Source: an uncultured Pseudodesulfovibrio sp. (GTDB lineage Bacteria; Desulfobacterota; Desulfovibrionia; Desulfovibrionales; Desulfovibrionaceae). From it: DNA of 64,000 bases. The notes under the pieces were generated by a model. It was not told where the DNA came from. It worked only from the letters and a program-made list of their open reading frames with translations, and made no database searches. The position numbers were made by a program, and so were the translations under genes. Each line of letters begins with the position of its first letter. Positions within the stretch are counted from its first letter, which is position 1. Below are positions 40,657 to 49,649 of the stretch, one piece after another. The stretch is taken from NCBI RefSeq assembly GCF_963664965.1, contig NZ_OY761823.1:3056001-3120000 (forward strand), given 5' to 3'.

Positions 40657-42542
40657 GAGTGCGCCTCCTCTTCCGGTTCGGAAGACGGTGCGTCCTTCCA
40701 GTCTTCGGGCAGCAATTGGCCCATGGCACGAAGCGCATCCACCCCCGCCTTTTGCCAATTCACGGCAGACGAAATGAACAGGAGTTCCGTGGTCACGTAT
40801 TCGGTAAATTTCTGGAGCAATTGGAATTCCGTGATATTCGGATCGTCTTCACTCAATTCCACTGCCTTTTCATACGCCAGTTTCTTGAACAGCATTCCCT
40901 GTCGGGCGTGTTCCATGCTGCGGGAGTTGGCCTCTATATCCGTACCCGCCTTGCGGATTTCCCTGATGATGGAATTCTTCATCGAGGCATATTGCAACCG
41001 GCTCTTTTCCTTTTCAATGCGCGATTGGGAATAGGAAGATTCAGCAGCACGGTCCCCGATGGGCAGGGTGTAGACAAAGCCAAAGTAGAAATTCGTGGAG
41101 TCCGGCTCCGTAATGTGCTTGGCGGATTCGTACCAGCTGCCGTATCCCCAATACGCCGAACTCTGGCTCAGCGAACTGGTGAAATAGAGGGAAACATCGG
41201 GCAGGAGGCCTGACCTGTAATACGTTTGCAATGTTTTTTTGGCCTGCAAATCGATATCCGCCGCCTTGAGTTCCGGTCTGGAAAGAGCGACCGCCTGCAA
41301 CCCTTCATTATTGTCGGGAACCTCGGCGGACTTCTCGTGAATGGCCTCGGCAAATCCGACGGGAAAAAACAGGAGCGCCTGATCCATATCGAGCAATTCT
41401 GCCAGCCGGTTGGAAACGAATCGGTATTCGCTCCACGCGCTTTCCTCGGCAGCACGCCACTGCTGCAATGCGGCGGAAACCTGAATCAGGGCATATGACG
41501 TCCGCTCTCCGGCCTCCATCAGCTTGGTTGTTCTGGCCTCAAGCTCTTCCAAATGAGTACGGGCCTTGACCACCACTGCCAACCGGGCCAAAGCCCCTGC
41601 CAGATCCCACCATGACCGGAACGTCTGGGCCAGCGTTTCCGTGGCCTGCGCCTGATGGTCATATTTCACCCCTTGGGTATCGAGCGAACTGATACGGCGA
41701 AGCACCGCACTGTAATTGCCGTCTTCGCCGAAATTCTTGCAGAACGGAAGCGGCGTGCTCAGATTGAGGCTCACCGATGAAGTCCATGGATTCTTGCCGT
41801 ACGGATATCCATCGACTCCATCGTCCCACGTGAACAGATGGGAATATTTGCCTATGGACGGATGCTTCTTCTCTTCCCAGCGAGACTGGAAATCCAGCTT
41901 GAGCGCCTGCCCCCAGAGAAATTTGCGACTCAGGCTGAACGTGCCGACAGCGACTTCCGGCATTCGCTTGTCGTGAATTTCATAGCTGGCCATTTCGGTT
42001 TCCACACTATAGGCATACTGCGATTTGCACTGGGCCGGATTGATGAGAACGCCGTCGATGTACACGCACATGGGATTGTCGTCGTCCACGCTATCGTCGT
42101 TGAATTCATCATCGTCATCCGTACGGTCCGCGAAGTCCTCTTCGGCATCTCCTCCCGAGATTCGGCGGGACCGGCCTATCTCGGCCCCTCGGGCATAGGT
42201 ATCCTTGCGGGTATACGTACCCGACAGCCCCAGCTCCGTATCAAACACGGCGTCACGGCGAACTTCTTCCAGTTCAGCCCGCTTTCCGCGAATGCTGCTG
42301 ATCTGTATATCCAGATTCCGCTCCAGCGCCATCTCCCGGACCATGTCCACGGTCACGGGTTCGATCCGGTCTTTCCTGACCATCCGATTGTACAGGGAGT
42401 CCTTGACGAGTTCAGCCCCGGCGGTTTCCAGTCGCTGAAAGGGGGATTCCTGCGAAGCAGACAGCCCCACAGGCTGGATCGCCAGCAAAGCGCACAACAG
42501 GGTTATGCCCTTCAGCCACGTCGAACCGGAACGAAAGAGCAT
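40653..42542 (-). CDS. TolC-like outer-membrane efflux protein, copy 1
   Basis: About 629 residues: signal peptide (LKGITLLCALLAIQPVGLSAS), FDTELGLSGTYTRKDTY strand region, STPLPFCKNFGEDGNYS, and helical repeats AQTFRSWWDLAGALARLAVVVKARTHLEELEARTTKL and ESSYSQSRIEKEKSRLQYASMKNSIIREIRKAG. A distinctive acidic insertion (AEEDFADRTDDDDEFNDDSVDDDN, with CVYIDGVLINPAQC after it) lies around residues 130-165 and may be a surface loop. The start at 42542 lies 4 bases after the FHA-protein stop. Confidence 0.88.
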   Translation of the reverse strand: MLFRSGSTWLKGITLLCALLAIQPVGLSASQESPFQRLETAGAELVKDSLYNRMVRKDRIEPVTVDMVREMALERNLDIQISSIRGKRAELEEVRRDAVFDTELGLSGTYTRKDTYARGAEIGRSRRISGGDAEEDFADRTDDDDEFNDDSVDDDNPMCVYIDGVLINPAQCKSQYAYSVETEMASYEIHDKRMPEVAVGTFSLSRKFLWGQALKLDFQSRWEEKKHPSIGKYSHLFTWDDGVDGYPYGKNPWTSSVSLNLSTPLPFCKNFGEDGNYSAVLRRISSLDTQGVKYDHQAQATETLAQTFRSWWDLAGALARLAVVVKARTHLEELEARTTKLMEAGERTSYALIQVSAALQQWRAAEESAWSEYRFVSNRLAELLDMDQALLFFPVGFAEAIHEKSAEVPDNNEGLQAVALSRPELKAADIDLQAKKTLQTYYRSGLLPDVSLYFTSSLSQSSAYWGYGSWYESAKHITEPDSTNFYFGFVYTLPIGDRAAESSYSQSRIEKEKSRLQYASMKNSIIREIRKAGTDIEANSRSMEHARQGMLFKKLAYEKAVELSEDDPNITEFQLLQKFTEYVTTELLFISSAVNWQKAGVDALRAMGQLLPEDWKDAPSSEPEEEAHS

Positions 42543-42546
42543 GGCC

Positions 42547-43959
42547 CTATCCGTTTGCCGGATTGTCTCCGAAAACAAGGTGGTACCACCTGTTCACAAG
42601 GAGGACGCAGTTTTCATCCACATCGTCCGCCATGCCCCGCAAGAGACGGAAGCGGACCTTGAGCGGCAGATTGTTTTCCCGAAGCAGGGTCGCAAACCGC
42701 ACCTTGAGTTCCTTTGCCGCCGCAATGTCCCGACGCATGGCATCAGGCACGCCCGTTTCCCGGAACTGGAACGGATCGGGGTATCGTTTCTGAAAAAGCT
42801 TGTAGCGGGCGATGGAATCGAGCAGATCGGCCAGACTGACAAACTGCGTCAGGGCATGCCTGACATCGGGCACGGTCGCATCCGCCAGATACTTCTGCGC
42901 CGAAGTCCGGACACGGTCCACCAGAGCAAGGGCATCCTCAGGGCTGTCCTTGTACAGCAACTCGCGCACTTCCCGCTCCAGCCGGAGAAAATGGGCCTCG
43001 ATCAGAAGAGGTATCAACGGTTCAAGCTCACTACACTGAAGAATATCTTCATCGAGCGCATCAATCACCTGATTCAGCTCTCCCACCTGCTCACGGATAT
43101 CCGCGGGGCGAACCCGTTTCGTCCAAAATTCATGCTGTTCCACAAAATCATCCACGACCTGCGTGTAGTTGCGGACCAATCGCTCATCCGCCGCAGCCTG
43201 TTGGGCAACGACAATCCGCCAGACGAGAAGAATCAGGACAATGACTCCCGCCACGGCCAGATGCTTTCTGGTAATTTCAAACCGGGGCTTTTCCGGTTGC
43301 TGTGAGGCTTCCTGATCGGAAGACGGCTCAGGCTCTTTGCCGCGGACCGACGGCGCTTCCGTCACGTCATCCGTTTCCTCGTCCCGCTCTCTGGCATCGA
43401 GAATGGCCTCGCTTGCACGGGAGTCACCGAAGAGCATGGTCTTGTCCACGGCTTCTTCGCCGTCGTCCTCAAAAGGCACCTCTTCCGCCTGCGATTCAGG
43501 CAGGGCAGCCTCTTCAACCTCGGCTTCGGGTTCCACCGGAGGAGCAGAAACAGGCTCCGGCGTCACGTCCGGTTCCGATTCGGCCTCTGTTTCCAATTCC
43601 ACTTCCGGCTCAGGAACGACAGGTTCCACCTCATCCGGTTCCGGGGCAATTTTTTCCACAGTCTCGAAACGAAAAAGAAGCGAACCGAACCCCACGGTAT
43701 CACCATTGCCCAGCAAGGCCTCATCCGTGCGTTCACCGTTGAGCCAGACACCGTTGGTACTCTTCAAGTCGCGTATGAGCAGCCCCGCATCATCAGGAAC
43801 GATAAGGGCGTGCTTTCTGGAAATACTGCTGTGCTGGATGACCTGGGTGTTGTCCACTCCCCGGCCGATGGACACTTCCGAACCATCAAGCTCAATGACC
43901 AACCCTTTCTGATCGTCAGGCAGGCGGGAATCGTCAAGACACGTCAGACGGGCGATCAT
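42547..43959 (-). CDS. Membrane-anchored FHA-domain protein
   Basis: A 470-residue protein with an N-terminal FHA domain (about 20-95) in which the phosphothreonine-binding residues are visible: SIGRGVDNTQV, SSISRKHALI, DLKSTNGVWLNGER. An acidic, Pro/Glu-rich linker (103-225) holds DKTMLFGDSRAS with Thr174, a likely phosphorylation site. One membrane segment (about 233-252) is followed by a periplasmic helical domain. FHA domains bind phosphothreonine, and a kinase and PP2C phosphatase are encoded across the divergent promoter. The gene sits between the ABC transporter (4-base overlap) and TolC copy 1, so it probably couples phosphorylation to the export machine. Confidence 0.9.
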   Translation of the reverse strand: MIARLTCLDDSRLPDDQKGLVIELDGSEVSIGRGVDNTQVIQHSSISRKHALIVPDDAGLLIRDLKSTNGVWLNGERTDEALLGNGDTVGFGSLLFRFETVEKIAPEPDEVEPVVPEPEVELETEAESEPDVTPEPVSAPPVEPEAEVEEAALPESQAEEVPFEDDGEEAVDKTMLFGDSRASEAILDARERDEETDDVTEAPSVRGKEPEPSSDQEASQQPEKPRFEITRKHLAVAGVIVLILLVWRIVVAQQAAADERLVRNYTQVVDDFVEQHEFWTKRVRPADIREQVGELNQVIDALDEDILQCSELEPLIPLLIEAHFLRLEREVRELLYKDSPEDALALVDRVRTSAQKYLADATVPDVRHALTQFVSLADLLDSIARYKLFQKRYPDPFQFRETGVPDAMRRDIAAAKELKVRFATLLRENNLPLKVRFRLLRGMADDVDENCVLLVNRWYHLVFGDNPANG

Positions 43960-46900
43960 GCTCCCTCCCCTGTTTCACCGGAGATTTCCTCCAGAGGCGG
44001 CAGGTTGAACTGATCACGGGCCAAGGCGTAATACTTTCCTTCGTATTCGTTGGCCTTGATATAGGCAGGGTCAATCAATTCCTTGTGTGTGCCCTGCTCG
44101 GCCACCTTGCCGTCAACGATGAAACAGATGCGGTCGGCATCCACGATGGTTGAAAGGCGGTGGGCGATGGTCAGGGAGGTCCGCCCCTTGAGAATCTCGC
44201 GCATGTTGGCCTGAATGAGCTTTTCCGATTCGTTGTCCAAAGCACTGGTCGCTTCGTCCAGAATGAGAATTCGGGGTTGCCGGTACAGGGCGCGCGCAAT
44301 GCAGACACGCTGACGCTGACCACCGGATATGCCCATGCCCTTTTCACCGATGGCGGTCTGGTATCCTTGGGGCCAGCGAAGAATTTCGGCCTCGATCCCT
44401 GCCTGACGGGCGGCACGCTTGACCGCGGCGAGATCGGGTTCCGGGTCACCGAGAGCGATGTTCTCGGCCACGGTTCCGGCCATGAGAAAACTGTCCTGCA
44501 ACACCACGCCGATATGTCTGCGAAGAGACGGCAGATCGAGACTCGCCAGACTTTTCCCGTCAATGAGGCATTGGCCATCCTTGGGCAGGTTGAAGCCGAG
44601 AATCATCTTGGCAATGGTGGACTTGCCGCACCCGGAAGGCCCGACAAGCGCGACATATTCGCCGGAGTCGATCTTCAGGCAGAAATCCCGCATGACCAGA
44701 TTTTCCTTGTCCCCGGCCATGTAGCTGAAATCGACATTCCTGAATTCCACCCGCCCCGTGCATTCAGTAAGGACCACGGGCATGTCTTCGGGCGAGGAAG
44801 TGGGCGGGCATTCAGGATCGATGTCGAGTATTTCACTGACACGGTCCACGGAGATACGCACGTCCTGCAACTGATTCCACAGTTGAACCATCTGCTGCAC
44901 AGGGTTCATGACCAGCCCCACCAGCATGTTGAACCCCATCAACTCACCGATGGAGAGTTCGCCTGCGATGACCTGATTGGCACCGTACCAGAGAATGCCG
45001 ACACTGGAAGCCAGACGCAGAAGCGAATGCAGGCTGGTGGAGGTAAGGACCAGATTGGCCTGCTTGAAGGTGTTGTTGACGTTCTTGACGAACGAATCCT
45101 CCCAGCGGGCACGGGCCATGTATTCGTTGGCCGTGGCCTTGATGGTCTCAATGCCGGTCAGGGCTTCGATGAGATACGCCTGCGACTGGGCGTTGGTCTG
45201 AAAAATCTTTTGGGCCAGCGCCTTGATGCGCGGCGTGAAATACAAAATCAACGCGACATACCCCGGAATGAACATAAGCACGATGAATGTCAGGGGCAGC
45301 GAGTAGGTGAACATCATCAGGAAATAGATGACGAGCATGAGCGTGTTGAGAATGACCGTGATGGTCGACCCGGTGAGGATCGCCCTGATCTTGGCATTCT
45401 CGCCGAACCGGGCCATGATTTCACCCTTGTTCCGCGTCATGAAAAAGGCCATGGGCAGGGAAAGGACGTGCCGATAGAACTCGCTCATGAGCCGGACGTC
45501 GATACGGGCCGTGGTATGGGCCAGAAGCAGCCGCTGCACCACCATAGTCAAGGTGGTGAAGATGGTCACCAAAACCATGCCGCCCAGCATCATGTTGAGC
45601 AGGCTCACGTCCTTGTGCACGACCACGGTGTCGACAATAGTCTGGACGAACAGGGGCGAAGCCAGCCCGAGCAGGTTGATGACCAGCGCGGCCAGAAACG
45701 CCTCGAAAAAGTATTTCTTGTAGGGCAGCAGGTAACGGACGAAGTGCAGCACCGGACGCTTGGGCGGCTCCAGATGGATGAACTTCTCCGTGGGAGTGAG
45801 CGCAATGAACAGCCCCCGGTCGTCATCCGTGGGAGCGCCGGGGACCTCGGCCTCGGTCCACCCGGTGATGAACTCCTCGACCGGCATGACCTTGCGCCCC
45901 TCAAGCGGGTCAGCCAGATGGACATGGGTATGCGTCGCCTTGCACAGAACCGCGTAATGGCCGCCTTCCCAGCCGATGATGCCGGGGGTGGGGACCCGCC
46001 GCAGCTCCTTCCTGTTCAGGGCATACGCCTTGGCCCGGTAACCGAGATTCTCCGCTCCGGTAATGATCGGCAACGGCGAGGTATCAGCCGAGGAAACGTT
46101 GACGAGTTCCTTGATCTGCCCGAGCTTGAAATTCTTCCCGTAATGGCGGGTAATCATGGTCAGGCAGGCCGCGCCACACTCGCTGGGGTCTCCCTGATGC
46201 ACCAGAGGGAAATCCGTGTCCCCTCCGGGTTCCTGCTCCTCCAGCTCCTGATATTCCTCTTCGGTCAATCCCCGCGCCAAACGGATACGCATGTCCGTGT
46301 TGACCGCCTGACTGCGGGCGGCGATCTCGGATGCGGCCACTTTGCGTAATTCTCTCGCCCGCGAAAGAAGCTGTTCATGCAGGGCGGGATTCAGGGCCGT
46401 CAGCTTGATGACTTCCGGCTGCTTGATGACGATGACGGTCACGTCCGTGACTGCCATGGCCGTGTAGAAATGACGTCCGTCGTTATCCGCCTCGGCAAGC
46501 GCGGCTGTTTCACCGAGCACCTCGAACCGAGAACAACGGTCCAAAGCCAGAGGATCACCGTCCTCCTCCCGGATCATGTCCACGGTCCCCTGCTCTATGG
46601 AATAGAGACGGGGATCAGCATCGTTCTGGGAAAAAACCGGGGTTCCCTTGGGAATCCGCTTCACACCCAGATTATTCAAGATCACGGAGAACTGATCCGG
46701 TGTGCAGGTCGCCTGTCCGAGCAGCGACCGAAGCCGCTGGCTCAATTCAATCTGTCCGATACTCTTGCGGAACAGCGCCAAGGCTTCGGGATGCTCGTCA
46801 GCAAATTCACGGGCGGCCCCGGCAGGAAGGAACAACGCCTTGACCGGTTCCTGCCCGACCACAAGCTCGTATTCCCAAACCGTGTCGCCCAGCAGGCTCA

Positions 46901-47159
46901 TCTCTCCGAAAGTGGAACCCGGCCCGTTATCACCCAGCGCGGTTCTCCGGCCAGCCACTGTCTGCTTGACCCGCACCGTGCCGGAATAAACATGGAAAAC
47001 GCCTTCCATGCGTTCATTCTGCTTTGCCAGATATTCACCCGGAGCGAATTCACGCATGGAGAAAAGCTGTTCCAACGCTGCCTTGTCGTCAGCCGGAAGC
47101 GTGGCAAACATGACGTGTGACGCCAAAATATCGCGGACCGCGTCGTGCCTGTCAGCCAT
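43956..47159 (-). CDS. Type I secretion ABC transporter with two cNMP-binding domains and a C39 peptidase
   Basis: A 1067-residue fusion. Two cyclic-nucleotide-binding folds (about 15-130 and 155-265; FGEMSLLGDTVWEYELV, FEVLGETAALAEADN) precede a C39 peptidase with Gln322, Cys328 (ECGAACL), His401 (GHYAVL) and Asp417 (LADPLEG), all catalytic positions present. Six membrane helices (about 470-750) and an ATPase domain follow: Walker A GPSGCGKST, signature ISGGQRQRVCIARAL, Walker B ILILDEATSALD. C39 exporters cut double-glycine leaders as they pump the peptide. The three glycine-rich peptides encoded 1.7 kb away are the obvious cargo. The double cNMP input suggests gating by a second messenger. 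The start overlaps the HlyD stop (TGATG). Confidence 0.95.
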   Translation of the reverse strand: MADRHDAVRDILASHVMFATLPADDKAALEQLFSMREFAPGEYLAKQNERMEGVFHVYSGTVRVKQTVAGRRTALGDNGPGSTFGEMSLLGDTVWEYELVVGQEPVKALFLPAGAAREFADEHPEALALFRKSIGQIELSQRLRSLLGQATCTPDQFSVILNNLGVKRIPKGTPVFSQNDADPRLYSIEQGTVDMIREEDGDPLALDRCSRFEVLGETAALAEADNDGRHFYTAMAVTDVTVIVIKQPEVIKLTALNPALHEQLLSRARELRKVAASEIAARSQAVNTDMRIRLARGLTEEEYQELEEQEPGGDTDFPLVHQGDPSECGAACLTMITRHYGKNFKLGQIKELVNVSSADTSPLPIITGAENLGYRAKAYALNRKELRRVPTPGIIGWEGGHYAVLCKATHTHVHLADPLEGRKVMPVEEFITGWTEAEVPGAPTDDDRGLFIALTPTEKFIHLEPPKRPVLHFVRYLLPYKKYFFEAFLAALVINLLGLASPLFVQTIVDTVVVHKDVSLLNMMLGGMVLVTIFTTLTMVVQRLLLAHTTARIDVRLMSEFYRHVLSLPMAFFMTRNKGEIMARFGENAKIRAILTGSTITVILNTLMLVIYFLMMFTYSLPLTFIVLMFIPGYVALILYFTPRIKALAQKIFQTNAQSQAYLIEALTGIETIKATANEYMARARWEDSFVKNVNNTFKQANLVLTSTSLHSLLRLASSVGILWYGANQVIAGELSIGELMGFNMLVGLVMNPVQQMVQLWNQLQDVRISVDRVSEILDIDPECPPTSSPEDMPVVLTECTGRVEFRNVDFSYMAGDKENLVMRDFCLKIDSGEYVALVGPSGCGKSTIAKMILGFNLPKDGQCLIDGKSLASLDLPSLRRHIGVVLQDSFLMAGTVAENIALGDPEPDLAAVKRAARQAGIEAEILRWPQGYQTAIGEKGMGISGGQRQRVCIARALYRQPRILILDEATSALDNESEKLIQANMREILKGRTSLTIAHRLSTIVDADRICFIVDGKVAEQGTHKELIDPAYIKANEYEGKYYALARDQFNLPPLEEISGETGEGA

Positions 47160-48520
47160 CAGTTCCCCTCCTCACTGCCAAAGAACTTGGAGAGCGGCGT
47201 AAACACGATTTCTATCCACCGCTTCTCGCCCGTCTTGATCTCTGCGGTCCCTTCCAGACCAATGGCCAACGGATGGCGGACCTTGCTGCCGATCCGCTGA
47301 ATCCACTCGCTGTCGAGGGCGATACGAATCTGGTAGGCGCTGGTCGTCTCATCCTTGCTGGGCTGTTTGTCGATTTCATAGATCACGCCCTCGAGGATGC
47401 CGTACTCCTGATAGGGATACGCCCAGAACTTGAGCTTGGCCGACTGCCCGATACGGATGGAACCGATGTCCTTGTTCTCGACCATGGCACGGGCTTCGAG
47501 AGCCGCAGTATCCTTGACCAGCGTGACCAGCGAATGACCGGGAGAAATGATCTGGCCCCTGTTCACATGCACTTCGGTGACCAGCCCGTCCAGCATGCTC
47601 CTGTAGGCGGTGATGTTGTCATCGTATGTGACGCCGCCCACCAGTTCCTGACTGGCAGCCTTCCTGCGCTTGAGAGAAAGAATGCTGTCGTTGAGCAACT
47701 TGAGTTCGCGGGCCTGCCGCTCCTCAAGCTGATGAATGTTTTCCTCGATCTTCTCCAGACTGTGCATGTCCTGAAGCGTGGACAATTCCTTTTTGGCGGT
47801 ACGCAGGGAAACCACGATTTCCGCCACAGTCGCCCGGGCATCGGAGACAGCCTTTCTGCGCCTGTCATTTTCCTGTTCCGCCGATTCGAACTGGGTGATG
47901 GTGATATCACGGTTCTCGAACCGCTTCTGTGCGCGTTCCCAACGGGACTGGGCCGTTTTGTATTCCTTGCTCCGCAGATTCAGTTCCCGTTGCGCGGATC
48001 GAAGCCGCTCATTCAACTGGTCGATCCTGCCCTGAATGGAAACCGCCTTGGTGCTGCGCCCCTGATTGGAATCGGCCAATTCCAGCCGAAGCTGGGCAAG
48101 CTTGTATTCATATTCGTCCGTCAGCCGTTCGCGTTCCCTCTCGGCCTCGGCAATCCGGCCTTCGAACGTCTCCATCTCCGTATCCATGATGGCACGGGTC
48201 TTTTCCTGTACTTCGACCAGCAATTCATTGAACTGCACATGAGAATTGGGACTGACCGCAACACGCGTCACCTGCCCGCCGGAAATGGCTTCCACCGTGG
48301 TGGACCGCGTGTCCAATGTAAGCGGTGCGAGGACAAGAGAGTCCTTCCTGGCCCAGAACGAATAGACGATTGCAACAAAAAGTATGATGAAAATCACATA
48401 AATAGGACCACGAAGAACCACACTTGGGACAGTATACAGAAGTCGGGCCGCCCGGATGGGATGGCGAACGCCCGCCCGGGGACCTTGCGAAATGATGGGA
48501 CTGTTTTCGTCGACTGCCAT
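47159..48520 (-). CDS. HlyD-family periplasmic adaptor
   Basis: A 453-residue membrane-fusion protein: short cytoplasmic N-terminus, one membrane helix (about 37-58), a lipoyl-type strand pair (VEAISGGQVTRVAVSPNSHVQFNELLVEVQ), a long coiled coil (about 105-285, with ERERERLTDEYEYKLAQLRLELAD), and a beta-barrel (GLVTEVHVNRGQIISPGHSLVTLV, YRIRIALDS-like tail). It links the ABC exporter to a TolC-type channel. It is the first gene of the minus operon, facing the peptides across the 311-base divergent region. Confidence 0.94.
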   Translation of the reverse strand: MAVDENSPIISQGPRAGVRHPIRAARLLYTVPSVVLRGPIYVIFIILFVAIVYSFWARKDSLVLAPLTLDTRSTTVEAISGGQVTRVAVSPNSHVQFNELLVEVQEKTRAIMDTEMETFEGRIAEAERERERLTDEYEYKLAQLRLELADSNQGRSTKAVSIQGRIDQLNERLRSAQRELNLRSKEYKTAQSRWERAQKRFENRDITITQFESAEQENDRRRKAVSDARATVAEIVVSLRTAKKELSTLQDMHSLEKIEENIHQLEERQARELKLLNDSILSLKRRKAASQELVGGVTYDDNITAYRSMLDGLVTEVHVNRGQIISPGHSLVTLVKDTAALEARAMVENKDIGSIRIGQSAKLKFWAYPYQEYGILEGVIYEIDKQPSKDETTSAYQIRIALDSEWIQRIGSKVRHPLAIGLEGTAEIKTGEKRWIEIVFTPLSKFFGSEEGN

Positions 48521-48831
48521 GGAAACCGTTATTTCTCTGTGGGTTATTCAATAATTATCAAAACCACCTATTGTGAGTATCAATGCCTTAATTTCTTGCA
48601 TGAAGCAATAATCTAAAAAATATTAAACAAGAGTTCTGGCAAAATGAGTAAAAAGACACCATGCACACCTTTGTAATTTTTAAAAATGAATATTTTTAAG
48701 CTGTTATAACAATATAGCATCAAACAAACACAAAAAACCATTGCTCACTGTACATCTTCGCCAAGCCTATGTTACGGGTGAATATAGTCAAAAAGCTTTT
48801 TCGAAAAACCATTTCAACGAAGGAGAGCAGC
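48521..48831. promoter_or_regulatory. Divergent AT-rich regulatory region of the peptide/export cluster
   Basis: About 311 bases between hlyD and the first peptide gene, much richer in A and T than the genes beside it. Two perfect palindromes, ATTTTTAAAAAT (48676-48687) and TGTTATAACA (48702-48711), lie near its centre and could bind a regulator acting on both operons. No clear -35/-10 or sigma-54 pair was identified. AAGGAG (48819-48825) is the ribosome-binding site of the first peptide. Confidence 0.45.
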
Positions 48832-49050
48832 ATGACAGATAGAACAGGCGGCGGCACTGAAGTAGGATTCAAGTCCGGCGGCGATACCCATCAGGAAATG
48901 GGCGCAGGTAATTTCATGGGTGACATGACGGACAACTCCGCCGGTGGATGGGGCGCGGATGGCGAACAGTTTGCCGCAGGAGAACAGGGAGCCGTGGGCG
49001 GAGATGTAACCGACAACGTTGATATCGGTGCCATCAACATCAGTTCGTAG
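48832..49050 (+). CDS. Glycine-rich secreted-peptide precursor, paralogue 1
   Basis: A 72-residue peptide with no membrane segment and no cysteine. Shared blocks with the next two genes: KSGGDTHQEM (14-23), DNSAGGWG (34-41), and the C-terminus GGDVTDNVDIGAINISS (56-72). It is rich in Gly, Asp, Thr and Ser and carries double glycines both at 16-17 (before DTHQ) and at 56-57 (before DVTDN), either of which could be a C39 cleavage site, although the usual leader hydrophobics are absent. AAGGAGAG precedes the ATG; an in-frame ATG at 48769 has no such site. Function unknown; probable cargo of the export system and possible substrate of the ATP-grasp ligase. Confidence 0.85.
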   Translation: MTDRTGGGTEVGFKSGGDTHQEMGAGNFMGDMTDNSAGGWGADGEQFAAGEQGAVGGDVTDNVDIGAINISS

Positions 49051-49135
49051 CACCCCTGTAAGGGATTACCCTTTTTCAAATTTCCGATTGATTTCAGCAA
49101 GGGGATCAATCCAAAACAACAATGAGGACATTACA

Positions 49136-49357
49136 ATGACTGACGACATGACTGGCGGCGGAGTCGCAGTAGGTGGCAAGTCTGGCGGAGATACTCATCA
49201 AGGTATGATGGTCGGCACAGGCGCAGGCGATCAGGCTGACAATTCGCAGGACGGCTGGGGTACCATGACCGAACAGGGTGCCATGGGTGGACAGATGTCA
49301 ATGGGCGGCGAAGTGACCGACAACGTCGACATCGGCTCCATCAACATTTCAAGCTAG
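49136..49357 (+). CDS. Glycine-rich secreted-peptide precursor, paralogue 2
   Basis: A 73-residue paralogue: MTDDMTGGGVAVGGKSGG then DTHQGMMVGTGAGDQADNSQDGWG, and GGEVTDNVDIGSINISS at the end. Compared with paralogue 1, the last 14 residues differ only by Ala to Ser. The middle is Met/Gly-rich (GAMGGQMSMGG). GAGGA lies 8-12 bases before the ATG. The 85-base gap to the previous gene holds no hairpin, so all three peptide genes are probably on one transcript. Confidence 0.85.
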   Translation: MTDDMTGGGVAVGGKSGGDTHQGMMVGTGAGDQADNSQDGWGTMTEQGAMGGQMSMGGEVTDNVDIGSINISS

Positions 49358-49372
49358 GTCAAGGAGCACAGC

Positions 49373-49591
49373 ATGAGCGACTTTACCAGCGGTGAAGTAG
49401 ACACCGGCTTGAAACGCGGTGGCGACACCCATCAGGGCATGGAAGCCGGAACATTTGCCGGCAATCAGGCCGACAACTCAGATGGTGGCTGGGGAACCGT
49501 GACGGATCAGGCTGCCATGGGAGCACAGGGTGCCATGGGCGGCGATGTGACAGATAACGTCGACATCGGTTCCATCAACATCAGTTCGTAA
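49373..49591 (+). CDS. Glycine-rich secreted-peptide precursor, paralogue 3
   Basis: A 72-residue paralogue: MSDFTSGEVDTGLKRGG, DTHQGMEAGTFAGNQADNSDGGWG, and GGDVTDNVDIGSINISS. It begins 15 bases after paralogue 2 with AAGGAG upstream. Conservation is highest in three islands (GGDTHQ, DNS-x-x-GWG, GG[DE]VTDNVDIG[SA]INISS) and low in between, as in precursor families where a recognition part and a core are constrained. The hydroxyl/hydrophobic ending INISS also resembles C-terminal type I secretion signals, an alternative to N-terminal leader cleavage. Confidence 0.85.
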   Translation: MSDFTSGEVDTGLKRGGDTHQGMEAGTFAGNQADNSDGGWGTVTDQAAMGAQGAMGGDVTDNVDIGSINISS

Positions 49592-49649
49592 CCGGAAGGT
49601 CTGCAAGACACTTCAGACGATTTTGAACATTGCCCGAAAACAAAGGATG

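Noticed and set aside
44160..46349. A 729-codon open frame antisense to the ABC transporter
   Set aside because: The ABC transporter on the minus strand has all its domains; the antisense product is His/Gln/Gly-rich nonsense with no start context.
47117..48616. A 499-codon open frame antisense to hlyD
   Set aside because: It covers the whole hlyD gene and part of the divergent promoter; no family features.
48832..49591. Calcium-binding RTX repeats in the three peptides
   Set aside because: The glycines do not follow the GGxGxDxUx nonapeptide pattern; similarity is limited to Gly/Asp richness.
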